Below are positions 1 to 8,682 of a stretch of DNA of 64,000 nt, piece by piece. The notes under the pieces were generated by a model. It made no database searches, was not told where the DNA came from, and saw only the letters and a list, made by a program, of their open reading frames with translations. This stretch comes from Psychrobacter sp. UBA6766 (GTDB lineage: Bacteria; Pseudomonadota; Gammaproteobacteria; Pseudomonadales; Moraxellaceae). The stretch covers positions 1 to 64,000 of the forward strand of contig NZ_DKGQ01000008.1 of NCBI RefSeq assembly GCF_002453355.1. Reading direction: 5' to 3'. The translations under genes and the position numbers were made by a program. The first letter of the stretch is position 1. Every line of letters begins with the position of its first letter.

Positions 1-2441
1 CTATATATTTTGGGTTTGGTATAATATTAGCGTTAGCGCTGATTATTGGTAGTGGATTCCTCGCTTTATTAAGTCAACAACAGGCAGAAAGTAGCAAAGT
101 AAAACAACCACTGCGCGTTCAAGCGTTGGTGAGCATCGAAGGGATCAGTGATAGTGTCTATGATATCGCAAGTACTAGTGGCTATCGACAAGTAGCGACC
201 ATCAGCCAACTATCGCCGTTGTTAACCGAACTAACGTCGCAAGAATTAGATAACCTTACGGCCGAGTATGCGGCGAATCATAGAAAAGAGCTTAATAATA
301 GCCTAAGCAATAGTAAGAACAGTTTAAATGAAGGTAGTTTCGAAGATTCCGAAGGTTTTGAAAATAAACAATACCGCGTACTGCTCAACGCGTATCCAAA
401 AAAACCATCCAAGCAATCAAAAAAGAAGCTTTCTAAAAGTCAATCTAAAAAACTATCTAAGCAAGCACAAATTACCGACTTAAATCGTTTGCAGCCGGGT
501 GATAAATTATTTATGACCTTGACACTGGCGCCGCTTACCAACTCTGAGCAAGTACTGAATAATCCAACGGGGTTTGACAGCTATCGTTGGTTGCGAGGGC
601 GACATATTGATGGCGTCGCCAATATCTTAGCGACTAGTACCTCAGCCGCTGCGCTTGATGACTCAGTGGTAGCATTTAAAGCCGATGGCTCTTATCTTCA
701 ACGTTTTCGCACCCGTATAGACCAAGGACGTTGGCAACTACGTCAGCACTTTTATCAAAATTGGGCAACGCAAACCAGCGCAGAGCAGCAAGCAAAAGCG
801 GTCACCTTAAGCTTACTAACAGGCGATCGTAGTTTAATCAATCGTGACACAAAAGATTTATATCAGCTGGCCGGTATTTCACATTTACTGGCTATCTCAG
901 GGACGCATGTTTTATTTTTAGCAATTGTGTTAGCAGGATTGGCGGTATTATTACTTAATCGTTTTTGCCCCTCTCTTTATCGTCATTTGCCACGCTGGCA
1001 AGTTCGTTGGTGGGTCATGATGAGCGCCGCTTTTATTTATGCGTTATTTACAGGTTTTGATGTGCCCGCTGCCCGTACTGCATGGATGCTATTAGCCATC
1101 GGTTTGATACGCCTGACACTGCTGCCTATGAGTACTATGCGGATATTGTTGGCGCTTGCAATATTGATGGCATGGCTTGACCCATACGTATTATGGCAGG
1201 CAGGTTATTGGCTGTCTTTTATAGCGGTGGCGTTACTATTAAAATATGAAGACACTTCAGTACAATGGCGTCAAACAGAGTTTGCAAGGTTAACCACCAC
1301 TAATTCTAATGACAATAGAAATTCTAATGACAATAGAAACGCGAAAATACTTCAACAAATATGGTTAGGGTTTAAACGCCTATTTAAATTACAGTTTTGG
1401 TTATTTATTGCCCTATTACCCATTACGTTATTGTTATTCGGCAAGGCATCACTACTAGGATTAATCGTTAATCTATTTGCCATTGGCTTATTTGGCTGGG
1501 TGATTGTACCGCTGAATTTATTAGCAGGGCTTTGTTATCTTATTGTGCCCGCGCTAGCAGATGCGGTTTGGGTGTTAGTGATTGCTATTGTCGCTTATTT
1601 GCACGAGCTTATCACGTGGCTAACGGCATTACCGATATTCTCAGGGGCATGGCTTTATACGCCAGTCAATATGGCTGTTTTGCTGATAGTATTATTGGCA
1701 ATACTGCCATGGTTATTGCCTCGCGGGCTTACCAGTCGTTGGTTAGCATTGCCGCCGCTCACACTGCTAGTGATGACGATATATGCCAATCAGCAGTCAT
1801 TAACTACGATACCAACTCTCTATATTTTACCAACTGGTGATCAATATCTAAGCGCGGCTTTGCTGCAATATCCCGTGATAAATAATGAAAATAATAATAA
1901 AATCGTTAGCTGGCTATTTTTAGCGGATCACAGACCTTATGGGGTCCGAACGATGCCAAGTACGCTGACGGCAGACAAACTCTCCTTAACCCTAGAGCAG
2001 CAATTGCATAGCATGTCTATTAAGCGCTTAGAAGGTATCATAGTGCAAAGCAGTAGCGCGGCATTGACTGATTCATTAGTGCCATTAAAGACTAACGATA
2101 ATAAACCTTTGCAGACCAATATTTCCAAACCAAACATTTTTAAACCAAACGATTCTGAATTGCTACCAATGACAGTGGCTCAGTTAAGCCAACGTTTTCC
2201 AACCGCTCAATATTGGCAAGCAGGACGAAGTGAGCGCTGGCCTGAGATTCAGCAAGCCTATCAAGCAATCACTCAAGCCAAAACTCATTCGACTATTAGC
2301 GCCCAACGTTGTGAACAAGGTAAAATCTGGCAACTTGCTAATGGTGATTTTACCTTACAAGCCGTGACGGGCTGGAGTAAAATAAACGATGCCAGTGTTT
2401 GGGACTGTACGATTGCTGTTGATAGTCGTTTGCCCATTTAA
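1..2441 (+). CDS. comEC: ComEC/Rec2-family DNA uptake channel, 5' end outside window
   Basis: Inner-membrane channel that brings single-stranded transforming DNA into the cytoplasm. The frame is open from base 3, and the first codons encode a hydrophobic segment, so the true start lies upstream; the TTG at 126 is only the first in-window start. A soluble region is followed by the Competence domain (about bases 770-1750), with the conserved LAISGTH stretch near 890-910 and many membrane segments. Most ComEC proteins end in a metallo-beta-lactamase-like domain with an SHxDxDH motif. Here the matching place (2040-2075) reads IVQSSSAALTDS, so the metal ligands are missing. A perfect 18-bp tandem duplication (1303-1338) adds six residues to a loop. 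The next ORF begins 3 bp after the stop. The family is certain; nuclease activity of the C-terminal domain is unlikely. Confidence 0.9.
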   Translation, partial: IYFGFGIILALALIIGSGFLALLSQQQAESSKVKQPLRVQALVSIEGISDSVYDIASTSGYRQVATISQLSPLLTELTSQELDNLTAEYAANHRKELNNSLSNSKNSLNEGSFEDSEGFENKQYRVLLNAYPKKPSKQSKKKLSKSQSKKLSKQAQITDLNRLQPGDKLFMTLTLAPLTNSEQVLNNPTGFDSYRWLRGRHIDGVANILATSTSAAALDDSVVAFKADGSYLQRFRTRIDQGRWQLRQHFYQNWATQTSAEQQAKAVTLSLLTGDRSLINRDTKDLYQLAGISHLLAISGTHVLFLAIVLAGLAVLLLNRFCPSLYRHLPRWQVRWWVMMSAAFIYALFTGFDVPAARTAWMLLAIGLIRLTLLPMSTMRILLALAILMAWLDPYVLWQAGYWLSFIAVALLLKYEDTSVQWRQTEFARLTTTNSNDNRNSNDNRNAKILQQIWLGFKRLFKLQFWLFIALLPITLLLFGKASLLGLIVNLFAIGLFGWVIVPLNLLAGLCYLIVPALADAVWVLVIAIVAYLHELITWLTALPIFSGAWLYTPVNMAVLLIVLLAILPWLLPRGLTSRWLALPPLTLLVMTIYANQQSLTTIPTLYILPTGDQYLSAALLQYPVINNENNNKIVSWLFLADHRPYGVRTMPSTLTADKLSLTLEQQLHSMSIKRLEGIIVQSSSAALTDSLVPLKTNDNKPLQTNISKPNIFKPNDSELLPMTVAQLSQRFPTAQYWQAGRSERWPEIQQAYQAITQAKTHSTISAQRCEQGKIWQLANGDFTLQAVTGWSKINDASVWDCTIAVDSRLPI
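1303..1338 (+). repeat. Two perfect 18-bp tandem copies inside comEC
   Basis: Two identical adjacent 18-bp units (1303-1320 and 1321-1338) keep the reading frame and encode NSNDNR twice in a hydrophilic loop. This looks like a slippage duplication that could vary between strains. Confidence 0.85.
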
Positions 2442-2444
2442 GTC

Positions 2445-2804
2445 ATGAATTATAATGCCGCTGATCCACTCAGATCATTGTCTGCAAAGGTACAAACACT
2501 CACATCAAGTAATCAGTCGCCAACTCTTCAAGCTAAAAATGCTCAATCACGCCTGATTTTAAATGCCGATACACACCCACGTGTTTGGCAAATGTGGTCA
2601 CTGCTATGTTCAATTGAACCGAATAATAACAATGCGTTAAGCCATCCATTAATCAATGTCATAAATAGCAGCACATGGGTCGGGAACAGCACCTCGCAAA
2701 TATCTACTGACGTAATAAGTCAGCAACAAATACATGAGATAATCACTTATGATAATAAGCCGCTAGAGGTCGTCTTAACTTTTCAGACTGATATTAAGGA
2801 TTAA
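2445..2804 (+). CDS. Hypothetical protein downstream of comEC
   Basis: A 119-residue protein of unknown function. It starts 3 bp after the comEC stop, so translation is probably coupled to comEC. It is rich in Asn, Ser and Gln, with no clear membrane segment, signal peptide, cysteine cluster or recognisable motif. No strong ribosome binding site is visible, which fits coupling. The free reading frame and tight packing support a real gene, but I do not recognise the family and assign no function. Confidence 0.55.
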   Translation: MNYNAADPLRSLSAKVQTLTSSNQSPTLQAKNAQSRLILNADTHPRVWQMWSLLCSIEPNNNNALSHPLINVINSSTWVGNSTSQISTDVISQQQIHEIITYDNKPLEVVLTFQTDIKD

Positions 2805-3076
2805 CCCTAGGTTTTACCTTAATAGTGCTATTCTTATAAAATCCCTCGTTCTTATAAAGTCTCCACCTTATGATATCAAGCTATTTCACAGTTCTGCTAT
2901 TGAACCATGAGAGAAATGGCACCATACTTAGTAGCTTGTTTAACTTTTATCAAAGTGCTATAAAACGAACTTATATAATTGACAATACTTATTGTTGTTC
3001 TATGAAGTTGTTGCTCTGTTAAGTTCAAAGACTCTCTCTTTTATCGTTTTACATTATTTCTGACTTAGGAAGTTAT

Positions 3077-4132
3077 ATGCCCAACTGGCCACCAGACCCT
3101 AACAAACGTCCTGATAACTCGGCAAATCAGCCAACGCCGATGCAGCAGCCAAATCAGCCGAGCGGACAAGAGTGGCGACTGCTTGAAAATACGTTATTAG
3201 CCAGTGTGGTTGAGCAGCGCCGCGCCCGCCGTTGGAGTATTTTCTTTAAGTTATTAACTTTTGGTTATATATTATTAATATTTTTGACCATTGGCCGCGG
3301 TTGTAGCACTAAATCACCGTCGGGACTTGAAGGTGTGGATACCAGTAAGCCACATCTGGCCGTGGTTGAAATCCAAGGGACGATTAGTAGCGGCGATGCC
3401 GCCAATGCTTACGACGTCAATAAAGCCTTGACTCGCGCTTTTGAAAACAGCAATGCAAAAGCTGTGGTGCTCGATATTAACTCGCCCGGCGGCTCGCCTG
3501 TTCAGTCTGATGAAATCTGGCAGACGATGATGGATTTGCGTCAAGAGTATCCTGATAAAAAACTCTATGCGGTGATCGGTGATATGGGTGCTTCTGGCGC
3601 TTATTATATTGCGTCGGCGGCGGATGAGATTTATGTTAATCCATCAAGTTTGGTTGGTTCGATTGGCGTTATTATGCCAAGCTATAATATCGAAGGCTTA
3701 ATGGATAAATTTGGCGTCAAAGACCGCACCATAACGGCGGGCGAGTATAAAGATATCTTAAGCCTATCACGTCCGCTCACTGCCTATGAAGAGCAGCACG
3801 TCGAAAAAGTGCTTAATAATACCCATAAGCACTTTATCAATGCGGTAAAACAGGGCCGCGGCGATCGTTTAAAAAATCCTGAACAAAACAAACTGTTCTC
3901 AGGCCTGTTTTGGACAGGTGAGCAGTCTATTGAGCTGGGTTTAGCTGACAAAAAGGGTAGTATTTCAACTTTAGAGAAAAAGCTGAAGCTTGATAATGTG
4001 GTCAATTATACGCCAACCGATCCGTTTAGCTTATTTATGGATCGCTTCGCGGTGAAGCTGGGCGCAGGGCTCGGTTCAAGCATCAAGCTTGATGTGTTGC
4101 CGCAAGAAGCTGGTAACGCGCAGATGCGTTAA
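3077..4132 (+). CDS. sppA: SppA-type signal peptide peptidase (S49 family)
   Basis: Membrane-anchored serine protease expected to cut leftover signal peptides in the inner membrane. At 351 residues it is the short, single-domain form rather than the 67-kDa E. coli form. One transmembrane segment lies at about residues 57-73 after a Pro/Gln-rich cytoplasmic tail. The peptidase core contains the SPGGS loop (136-140), the nucleophile Ser173 in GASGAYY and the likely general base Lys225 in GEYKD, so the Ser/Lys dyad is intact. A good AGGAAG site precedes the ATG by 6 bases. It appears to be transcribed alone and is followed by a 12-bp hairpin. Confidence 0.9.
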   Translation: MPNWPPDPNKRPDNSANQPTPMQQPNQPSGQEWRLLENTLLASVVEQRRARRWSIFFKLLTFGYILLIFLTIGRGCSTKSPSGLEGVDTSKPHLAVVEIQGTISSGDAANAYDVNKALTRAFENSNAKAVVLDINSPGGSPVQSDEIWQTMMDLRQEYPDKKLYAVIGDMGASGAYYIASAADEIYVNPSSLVGSIGVIMPSYNIEGLMDKFGVKDRTITAGEYKDILSLSRPLTAYEEQHVEKVLNNTHKHFINAVKQGRGDRLKNPEQNKLFSGLFWTGEQSIELGLADKKGSISTLEKKLKLDNVVNYTPTDPFSLFMDRFAVKLGAGLGSSIKLDVLPQEAGNAQMR

Positions 4133-4166
4133 GCACTTTATATTTTAGATTTAATGTGTATGATTG

Positions 4167-4200
4167 TTAAGGCTGAGCGTATGATTATGCTCAGCCTTAA
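4167..4200 (+). terminator. Hairpin after sppA, probable terminator
   Basis: Perfect 12-bp stem (4167-4178 with 4189-4200) and 10-base loop, 34 bases after the sppA stop. The following tract is only moderately T-rich, so termination may be incomplete. Confidence 0.65.
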
Positions 4201-4279
4201 TTGTATATAAGTTTTGACTATTATAATAAATATTTCAAATAATCATTTAAATCCCTATTTAAATTACTGAGAGCTTGTC

Positions 4280-5167
4280 ATGAGTGCCATTAACTCGCAA
4301 ACCTTTGCATTATTGCCCAAATCTAAAATAACCCAAAAGCCAGTCATCCATTTTGCTCATGCCAATGGCATGCCCAGTGCTGTTTACGCGCCATTTTTTG
4401 AACCGCTTGCAGAATTTTTTACCATTGAATATATTCCGATGTTGGGTAATACGCCTGATTATCCAGTAGATGATCATTGGCAGAGTCTGACGCAGCAGAT
4501 TATCGATAGTGTTAAACGCACTTGTGAGCAGTATGGGGTAAGTCAAGTGGTAGGCATCGGCCATTCGCTTGGCGCCATGTGTACCATGCAAGCGTTATAC
4601 CGTGCGCCAGAAATCTTTGCGCAAGCGGTGCTGATGGATCCGCCGTGGATTTATGGCAAAGTCAGTTTGCTATGGCATTTGGCAAAAACCGCAGATAGAT
4701 TACCACTCATGAATAATCGCTTGATGGATAAGCTGTCACCAGCGGGCGTGTCTAAGCATCGCCGTGATGTTTGGGATAGCCGCGAAGATGCGTATGATAA
4801 GCTGCGTCATAAAGGCTTTTTTAAAGATTTTGATGAGCGTAGTTTTCAAGGCTATATCGAGCATGGTTTACATGAGCGCGCGGACGGAAAGGTAACATTA
4901 GCCATTCCTAAAGCGAGCGAAGTCGAAGTTTTTCGCACCAACCCGTCATGGTATTGGCTGGCCCCAAACCATGGGCCAAAGCCGCCCGTTACCCTTATTA
5001 TCGGTAAAGACAGTATCTTTCTTAAGCGCCGTTTTCCGCAGCAAATCAAATCGCGCCTTAATATCGATTACGAAACCCACGCAGGCGGCCATATGTTCCC
5101 GCTTGAGCACCCAGAATCGGTAGCACGTCAGGTGCTTGAGCTTATTAAGCAGCAGTTGCCAAAATAA
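4280..5167 (+). CDS. Alpha/beta-fold hydrolase
   Basis: A 295-residue cytoplasmic alpha/beta hydrolase. The nucleophile elbow GHSLG places the catalytic serine at residue 96, and the HAGGHMF segment near the C-terminus supplies the likely catalytic histidine (about 271). The N-terminal HFAHANGMP stretch has the usual oxyanion-hole position. No signal peptide is seen. The substrate cannot be read from the sequence; esterase, thioesterase or lactonase activity are all possible. It is flanked by sppA and a CPBP protease in the same direction, but the gaps of about 150 and 60 bp do not show a common operon. Confidence 0.8.
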   Translation: MSAINSQTFALLPKSKITQKPVIHFAHANGMPSAVYAPFFEPLAEFFTIEYIPMLGNTPDYPVDDHWQSLTQQIIDSVKRTCEQYGVSQVVGIGHSLGAMCTMQALYRAPEIFAQAVLMDPPWIYGKVSLLWHLAKTADRLPLMNNRLMDKLSPAGVSKHRRDVWDSREDAYDKLRHKGFFKDFDERSFQGYIEHGLHERADGKVTLAIPKASEVEVFRTNPSWYWLAPNHGPKPPVTLIIGKDSIFLKRRFPQQIKSRLNIDYETHAGGHMFPLEHPESVARQVLELIKQQLPK

Positions 5168-5229
5168 GCAGATTTTTTCTAATACTCATAGTTGATTTCA
5201 GAGCAACTGTGGGCAGCTAGCTCCACCTT

Positions 5230-6033
5230 TTGAGTAACGTCTTTATGCTAAAAAATGCAACTACTTTGCCTCATGGGGTAAAATCGCCGAAGTCTAGGCC
5301 ATTATTTTCGCGCTTGGGTGCGTTGCTATTGATCATTGGCATGGTAGTGACGTTTTTTATCAGTCAATTGATAGGCGTCTATATCGCTGGCAAACTGGTA
5401 TTGCCTGCTACTAAAAACGCCACCATGGGTGATATTTTCTTTTTTGGCAGTAACGACGGCACCGTAGTCAGTGTTTCCATCATGATAGGCTGCTTGTTAC
5501 TGGTAGCGATCAGCATTTTATTGATTCGTATAAGGGGTGGGAGTATACGGCAGTATCTGGCGCTGAAGCTATTTTCATGGGCGATAGCCATCGGTATGCT
5601 AGGGTTATTGCTTATATTTATGATTGGCAGTCAGGCATTGACCTATTTGCTTAATGAGTCACCATTGGTCTTCGTTGATCCTTTATACCAGTCTGTCAGC
5701 TCAGTATGGCTATTGGTATTTGCGATGGTTATCGTTGCGCCAATCTATGAAGAGCTTATATTTCGCGGATTGTTGTGGTCGGCTATTGCAGAGCAGTTCC
5801 CAGATGCATCCTATTCAGGACATCGTGGGGCGATAGTAGCAAGTCTGGTGACCAGCTTAATATTTGCAGCGATTCACTTGCAGTATGGGATTTATGAAAT
5901 CAGTACCATTGTAGTATTGGCATTGATCTTTTGCTACGCTCGCATCAAATCAGGCTCGCTAGTATTACCGATGCTGCTACATATTATTAATAATGGGGCG
6001 GCGATGGCACAGTATTTAGCGCAAGTTGCTTAA
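5230..6033 (+). CDS. CPBP-family intramembrane metalloprotease
   Basis: Polytopic membrane protein of the CPBP/Abi (Rce1-like) family. It has several hydrophobic segments and the family motifs: EELIFRG (Glu174, Glu175, Arg179), the FAAIHL histidine (216) and a late HIINN motif (His251, Asn254/255). These form the proposed glutamate/histidine active site. Members process prenylated proteins in eukaryotes; in bacteria they are linked to bacteriocin immunity, but most have no known substrate. The frame opens at a TTG (5230) with an in-frame ATG at 5245. Neither has a good ribosome binding site, so the start is uncertain by five residues. Confidence 0.8.
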   Translation: MSNVFMLKNATTLPHGVKSPKSRPLFSRLGALLLIIGMVVTFFISQLIGVYIAGKLVLPATKNATMGDIFFFGSNDGTVVSVSIMIGCLLLVAISILLIRIRGGSIRQYLALKLFSWAIAIGMLGLLLIFMIGSQALTYLLNESPLVFVDPLYQSVSSVWLLVFAMVIVAPIYEELIFRGLLWSAIAEQFPDASYSGHRGAIVASLVTSLIFAAIHLQYGIYEISTIVVLALIFCYARIKSGSLVLPMLLHIINNGAAMAQYLAQVA

Positions 6034-6048
6034 ATGCTTGTGTATAAA

Positions 6049-6090
6049 ATAACGGCTAATTGGCGAATACTTGCAGCAATTAGCCGTTAT
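6049..6090. terminator. Hairpin between convergent CPBP gene and dusA
   Basis: Perfect 13-bp stem (6049-6061 with 6078-6090) in the gap between two convergent genes. It probably terminates transcription from both sides, although the T tracts are short. Confidence 0.65.
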
Positions 6091-6115
6091 CTTATGCGAG
6101 GTGGGTTACTTGTTT

Positions 6116-7087
6116 TTAAGCCTCTGGATTTAATGCTAATACTTCAGCCGCCGCTCGTTTAACCTCATCAATTGTTAACTGAGGCTTACCGCTTAATGCC
6201 TGTCGCCACCTGCGAGCGCCCATCAAACCTTGAAACAACCCTAGATAATGCCGCATCATCGTTGGCAGCGCTTCACCTTTAGCGACTTGTGCTTCTAAAT
6301 AGGGATACAATTTTGCTAAAATATCTGAGCGCTTAGGGATGGGTTCACCCCATAAGCTATTGGCTTCTGCCAGTAAATACGGGTTATGATAAAACGCCCG
6401 TCCAATCATGACGCCATCGAGATGCTGCAAATGCGCTTTAATATCAGCAACCGTCTCGATACCGCCGTTAATCTCGATATCAAGCGTTGGAAAGTCCTGT
6501 TTAAGGCGATAAACATCGTCGTAGCGTAATGGCGGTATTTCACGATTTTGCTTGGGACTCAAACCCTGAAGCCACGCCGTACGAGCATGGACAATGAAAC
6601 GTGTACAGCCAGCTGTAGCCACTGTCTGCACAAAATCTGCCATAAACTCGTAACTGTCAAAATCATCAATACCAATACGGTGCTTCACGGTTACCGGAAT
6701 ATCGACTGCTGCTTGCATGTGCTTGACCAACGCTGCAACTGTATTGGGTTCTGCCATAAGGCACGCGCCAATTTTATTATGCTGGACGCGATCAGAAGGG
6801 CACCCCACGTTAATATTGACTTCATCATAGCCATGCTGCTGCGCAAACTCAGCACATTGAGTCATCTCGCTAATGTCTGCGCCGCCAAGTTGTAGCACAA
6901 GTGGATGCTCAAGCGTATCAAAGCGCAGATGCCGCGCGCGATTACCATGTATCAGGGCACCAGTACTAATCATCTCGGAATAAAGATAAACGTGCGGATT
7001 AAACAGCCGTGCAAAGTAGCGGTAATCTGTCGTTGTCCAATCTATCATTGGTGCAACAGAAAGCCGTTTGTTGGTCATATCAACCAT
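6116..7087 (-). CDS. dusA: tRNA-dihydrouridine synthase A
   Basis: FMN enzyme that reduces uridines in the tRNA D-loop. The 323-residue protein begins with the family signature VAPMIDWT, followed by a YSEMISTGAL motif. The catalytic cysteine lies in VGCPSDRVQ (Cys96), and an NGGI motif near residue 205 is expected for FMN binding. The length and the DusA-type N-terminus separate it from DusB and DusC. The ATG at 7087 has an AGAGG sequence about 10 bases upstream; a second ATG lies three codons in. Confidence 0.93.
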   Translation of the reverse strand: MVDMTNKRLSVAPMIDWTTTDYRYFARLFNPHVYLYSEMISTGALIHGNRARHLRFDTLEHPLVLQLGGADISEMTQCAEFAQQHGYDEVNINVGCPSDRVQHNKIGACLMAEPNTVAALVKHMQAAVDIPVTVKHRIGIDDFDSYEFMADFVQTVATAGCTRFIVHARTAWLQGLSPKQNREIPPLRYDDVYRLKQDFPTLDIEINGGIETVADIKAHLQHLDGVMIGRAFYHNPYLLAEANSLWGEPIPKRSDILAKLYPYLEAQVAKGEALPTMMRHYLGLFQGLMGARRWRQALSGKPQLTIDEVKRAAAEVLALNPEA

Positions 7088-7162
7088 TAGAGTAAAGCCT
7101 CTTTATTATGCATAAATACTTTTAATTGCATTTTTAAAATGCGTTTAAAATGATAATAGATA

Positions 7163-7196
7163 AAGCGCCATGATTTATGTCTCCATGACGCCTTTT
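7163..7196 (-). terminator. Imperfect hairpin between the MFS gene and dusA
   Basis: Arms at about 7164-7173 and 7182-7192 pair with a few G-U or mismatched positions. It lies 95 bp after the end of the minus-strand MFS gene and before dusA, so it may separate the two transcripts. Confidence 0.4.
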
Positions 7197-7290
7197 TATT
7201 ACTCTATTTATATAGGTTAAATAGTAGGAAAATCAATGGGAAAGCAGAACAAGGATAAATTAAACAGTTGTCAAATTAAACCGCCGTTTC

Positions 7291-8592
7291 CTAAATGACC
7301 TCATTAATTTTTTTAAATTCCGGCAAATTATAAAAATAAATCCCCATGATAATGCCGATAAAACCGATAAAGGTGATATACAGCGCAGGCGAAAAACTTA
7401 TATATAAAGTGGCGTAACCAAGCCCAAAAGGCACCAACACCCCAACAATACCGTAAGCAACATTATAACAAAAAGCCATGCCAGTCAGGCGAACATTGGT
7501 TGGAAATAATTGCACCAAGATGGCAGGAACCATACCCACAATACCCGCACAAAAGCCCAAAAGCGCATACATAATAAGAATATAATCGCCACTTGCTTGC
7601 AGATGATAAAAGAACGCAAACATCTGCGTAATCAATAAGATAGAGCCGATGGCCAACACTTTACCAAAGTTTTGATGGTTGGATATGAGACCATAAAACA
7701 CGCAGCCAAAAATCATAAACACGATGCCTAAACTGTGCGAGAATCCAAATAAATCATTGTCTAAGGTAAATCGCAGCTCAATTAGATCGGGTAGTAATAG
7801 AATGATGACAGTGGTAATGCTCGCTATGATAAAAGTGAGAACCAAGCCGACAAAGATAGAATGTTTACAATGTTTAAAGAGTAGGATAAAGGGTTTGGCA
7901 ATATAATCGCGCGGCTTTGCCTTTTTCATGGAGATAAAAAACGGTGATTCATCTATCCAGCGCCAAGCCAATAGAGGCACTACGCTTAGTATTGCCGCCA
8001 TAAAAAATGGTATCCGCCAACCGTAAACAGCCAATTGCTCAGTAGTCATGGAATTGGTTAGCCAAAGAAAAAAAGCGTTGGAAAATAGGACACCAATAAA
8101 AAAACTCGCAGTCACATAACTACAGGCAACTGACAAATATTGGCGCGGAACATGCTCTGAAACAAAAACCCACGCTAGGGGCGCAAACAGCCCAAATGCC
8201 ATTCCTTGTATAAGACGTAAGACGATAAATAAAGCGGGCGCAACCATGCCCCATTGTGCATAGGTCGGCAAGCATGCCATCGCTAGCAAACTTGCGGCGG
8301 TCACCAGAATACTGATTAATAATATAGGTTTTCGACCACTGATATCACCAAAGCGTCCAAAGATGACGCCGCCAATAGGGCGTGCCAAATACCCGATCGC
8401 AAACAGCCCAAGCCCTTGTATTTTTGCCATCGCTGCGCTGGTATTGGCAGGAAAAAAGGCGGCTGCTATGATATCGGCAAGATACAAATAAATCAAAAAA
8501 TCAAAAAACGCGACCGCGCTGCTAAAGCAGATGAACAGTACGGCATTTCTATCCTTAGAAGTCATCAGGGCATATCGAGAACGAGAAGGCAT
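7291..8592 (-). CDS. MFS transporter, metabolite:H+ symporter type
   Basis: A 433-residue major facilitator protein with about 12 hydrophobic segments. The loop after helix 2 has the MFS motif A form GRFGDISGRKP, preceded by LARPIGG. This pattern is typical of the MHS branch (ProP, ShiA, KgtP, CitA), whose members import organic acids or osmolytes with protons. The substrate cannot be assigned. No ribosome binding site is obvious at the ATG 8592; an in-frame ATG at 8565 is possible. Confidence 0.82.
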   Translation of the reverse strand: MPSRSRYALMTSKDRNAVLFICFSSAVAFFDFLIYLYLADIIAAAFFPANTSAAMAKIQGLGLFAIGYLARPIGGVIFGRFGDISGRKPILLISILVTAASLLAMACLPTYAQWGMVAPALFIVLRLIQGMAFGLFAPLAWVFVSEHVPRQYLSVACSYVTASFFIGVLFSNAFFLWLTNSMTTEQLAVYGWRIPFFMAAILSVVPLLAWRWIDESPFFISMKKAKPRDYIAKPFILLFKHCKHSIFVGLVLTFIIASITTVIILLLPDLIELRFTLDNDLFGFSHSLGIVFMIFGCVFYGLISNHQNFGKVLAIGSILLITQMFAFFYHLQASGDYILIMYALLGFCAGIVGMVPAILVQLFPTNVRLTGMAFCYNVAYGIVGVLVPFGLGYATLYISFSPALYITFIGFIGIIMGIYFYNLPEFKKINEVI

Positions 8593-8682
8593 AATAGATC
8601 ACGCATCCACATAAGAGAAGGGTTTGTTAAAATGGCTAAATAAAACTTATTGCATAAAACTTGTCATGTAAAAGTGTTGTCT

